Notes under the pieces: model-generated | The model's input: the letters and a program-made list of their open reading frames with translations, nothing else | Databases searched by the model: none | Told to the model about the DNA's origin: nothing | In this document: positions 63,140 to 64,000 of the stretch, one piece after another | How the letters are laid out: each line of letters opens with the position of its first letter | How positions within the stretch are numbered: the first letter of the stretch is position 1 | Source: Polynucleobacter sp. MWH-S4W17 | GTDB taxonomy: Bacteria; Pseudomonadota; Gammaproteobacteria; Burkholderiales; Burkholderiaceae | NCBI RefSeq assembly: GCF_018687535.1 | Contig: NZ_CP061295.1 | Location: forward strand, 806,001-870,000 | Direction of reading: 5' to 3' | Length of the DNA stretch: 64,000 nucleotides | Made by a program: the position numbers and the translations under genes

Positions 63140-63709
63140 TTGATCTTGCCTAGCCCGCACGATGCCATTTTGAATGCCTCTCCTTGGGTAAGGAGGTTTG
63201 CGCCCCTCATAGCAAAAGGCGGGGTGGTGCTGGATTTAGCTTGCGGATCAGGTCGGCATTCTGAATTCCTAGCCAACATGGGTCATGATGTCCTAGCGGT
63301 TGATCAAGATGTCACAGCGGTAGGTTCTGTTGGGAACCCTTTAATCACTCCAAAGAATCTCAATCTTGAACAGGCTGATTGGCCTCTGATTGGTTCGGAG
63401 TTCATTGCGATCGTAGTGACAAACTACCTCTATCGACCGCACTTAGACCAATTACCCAAAATGCTGCAAAAGGGTGGTGTTTTGATCTACGAAACCTTTG
63501 CCCTGGGAAATGGGGAATTTGGTAAGCCATCCAACCCTAATTTCCTGCTAAATCCAGGGGAATTACTCGCTTTTGCCTCTTGTCATGGTCTTAAGGTAGT
63601 GGCTTATGAGGATATTTATGTAGATCAACCCAAACCAGCTATGGTTCAGCGCCTGTGCGCGGTAAAAGGTGAGCTAAAACAGCGCATTCCGTTACAATTT
63701 CAGGGTTAA
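63140..63709 (+). CDS. Class I SAM-dependent methyltransferase
   Basis: A 189-residue protein with [28 protein letters not shown], a standard SAM-binding motif I and II, and no other domain. The start is a TTG at 63140 (another TTG at 63146 is possible), 3 bases after trpS. Substrate unknown. It sits between trpS and dapA in an order I recall from relatives. Confidence 0.85.
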   Translation: MILPSPHDAILNASPWVRRFAPLIAKGGVVLDLACGSGRHSEFLANMGHDVLAVDQDVTAVGSVGNPLITPKNLNLEQADWPLIGSEFIAIVVTNYLYRPHLDQLPKMLQKGGVLIYETFALGNGEFGKPSNPNFLLNPGELLAFASCHGLKVVAYEDIYVDQPKPAMVQRLCAVKGELKQRIPLQFQG

Positions 63710-63735
63710 GACAGCTAAAAATCGGTGCATATTCG

Positions 63736-64000
63736 GTGACAAATACAGCTCATTCCAAAGGTAGCAAAAAGCCCATCGCTGGCAGCATGCCGGCTATCGT
63801 GACTCCCATGTTCGAAGATGGCAGCTTGGATTACGCTAGCTTGCGTTCATTGTTGGATTGGCATGTGTCTGAAGGTACTGACGGCATTGTGATTGTTGGC
63901 ACTAGCGGTGAGTCTCCAACAGTTTCTGTTGAAGAGCATTGCGAGCTCATTCGCGTGACAGTCGAGCAAATTGCCGGACGTATTCCAGTGATTGCCGGTA
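63736..64000 (+). CDS. dapA: 4-hydroxy-tetrahydrodipicolinate synthase, N-terminal part
   Basis: The first 88 codons of a gene that runs past the window end. After a GTG at 63736 the translation reads [18 protein letters not shown] and then [15 protein letters not shown], which is the DapA signature with the conserved TSGESPT loop. The enzyme condenses pyruvate and aspartate semialdehyde in lysine synthesis; asd opens this same window. The start lies 26 bases after the methyltransferase. Confidence 0.93.
   Translation, partial: MTNTAHSKGSKKPIAGSMPAIVTPMFEDGSLDYASLRSLLDWHVSEGTDGIVIVGTSGESPTVSVEEHCELIRVTVEQIAGRIPVIAG

Overview
The window reads as a chromosome segment of a freshwater betaproteobacterium of the Burkholderiaceae, most likely Polynucleobacter or a close relative. 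This is inferred from protein flavour and gene order (asd-fimV-truA-trpFBA-accD-folC-SPOR-cvpA-purF-metZ; thrS-infC-rpmI-rplT-pheST-ihfA-merR-tRNA-Pro; sucAB-lpdA-zapE) and from a moderate, somewhat AT-leaning base composition. No database was consulted. There is no prophage, no intact insertion sequence, no CRISPR array and no rRNA.

Layout. 1-11.6 kb is a dense housekeeping run on the + strand: the end of asd, a FimV-like protein, truA, tryptophan genes trpF-trpB-trpA, accD, folC, a SPOR protein, cvpA, purF and metZ. 11.6-29.8 kb is an accessory-looking sulfur region. It has a methyltransferase, an FNR-like regulator, a 500-base gap with an IS-end-like scar, a paired YeeE/YedE sulfur transporter, a secreted peptide with four NPCGP repeats and its His-rich neighbour, a periplasmic rhodanese, a BigR/YgaV-type ArsR regulator, and modBC on the opposite strand. 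A second ArsR regulator then precedes soxC-D-Y-Z-A-X-B, followed by DsrE-like, metallo-beta-lactamase-fold and cytochrome c genes and three more YeeE/YedE ORFs. 29.8-44.6 kb is mixed metabolism: sulfurtransferase-like protein, thioesterase, mnmH, glutaryl-CoA dehydrogenase, a queuosine-precursor transporter, an ABC-F ATPase, ETF-ubiquinone oxidoreductase, a 3-oxoacid CoA-transferase pair, a cation-efflux protein fused to an alpha/beta hydrolase, and relA. 44.6-52.4 kb is the translation cluster with two tRNAs. 52.4-64 kb holds a thioesterase, an H-NS-like protein, an orphan HTH regulator, the 2-oxoglutarate dehydrogenase operon, zapE, an RNase AM homologue, trpS, a methyltransferase and the start of dapA.

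How the sulfur genes fit together. SoxXA loads thiosulfate onto the C-terminal cysteine of SoxY (in SoxYZ), SoxB hydrolyses off sulfate, and the molybdenum/haem enzyme SoxCD oxidises the remaining sulfane. The cell could therefore oxidise thiosulfate fully to sulfate as a supplementary electron source. ModBC would supply molybdate for SoxC, although no modA is present. YeeE/YedE proteins are known thiosulfate or sulfur-compound importers, and the DsrE, rhodanese and MBL proteins fit persulfide handling. Two cysteine-bearing ArsR regulators and two AT-rich palindromes suggest control by sulfide or persulfide. The least explained part is the NPCGP peptide with its His-rich partner (14.5-15.4 kb). 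The most unusual single gene is the cation-efflux/hydrolase fusion (40.6-42.5 kb).
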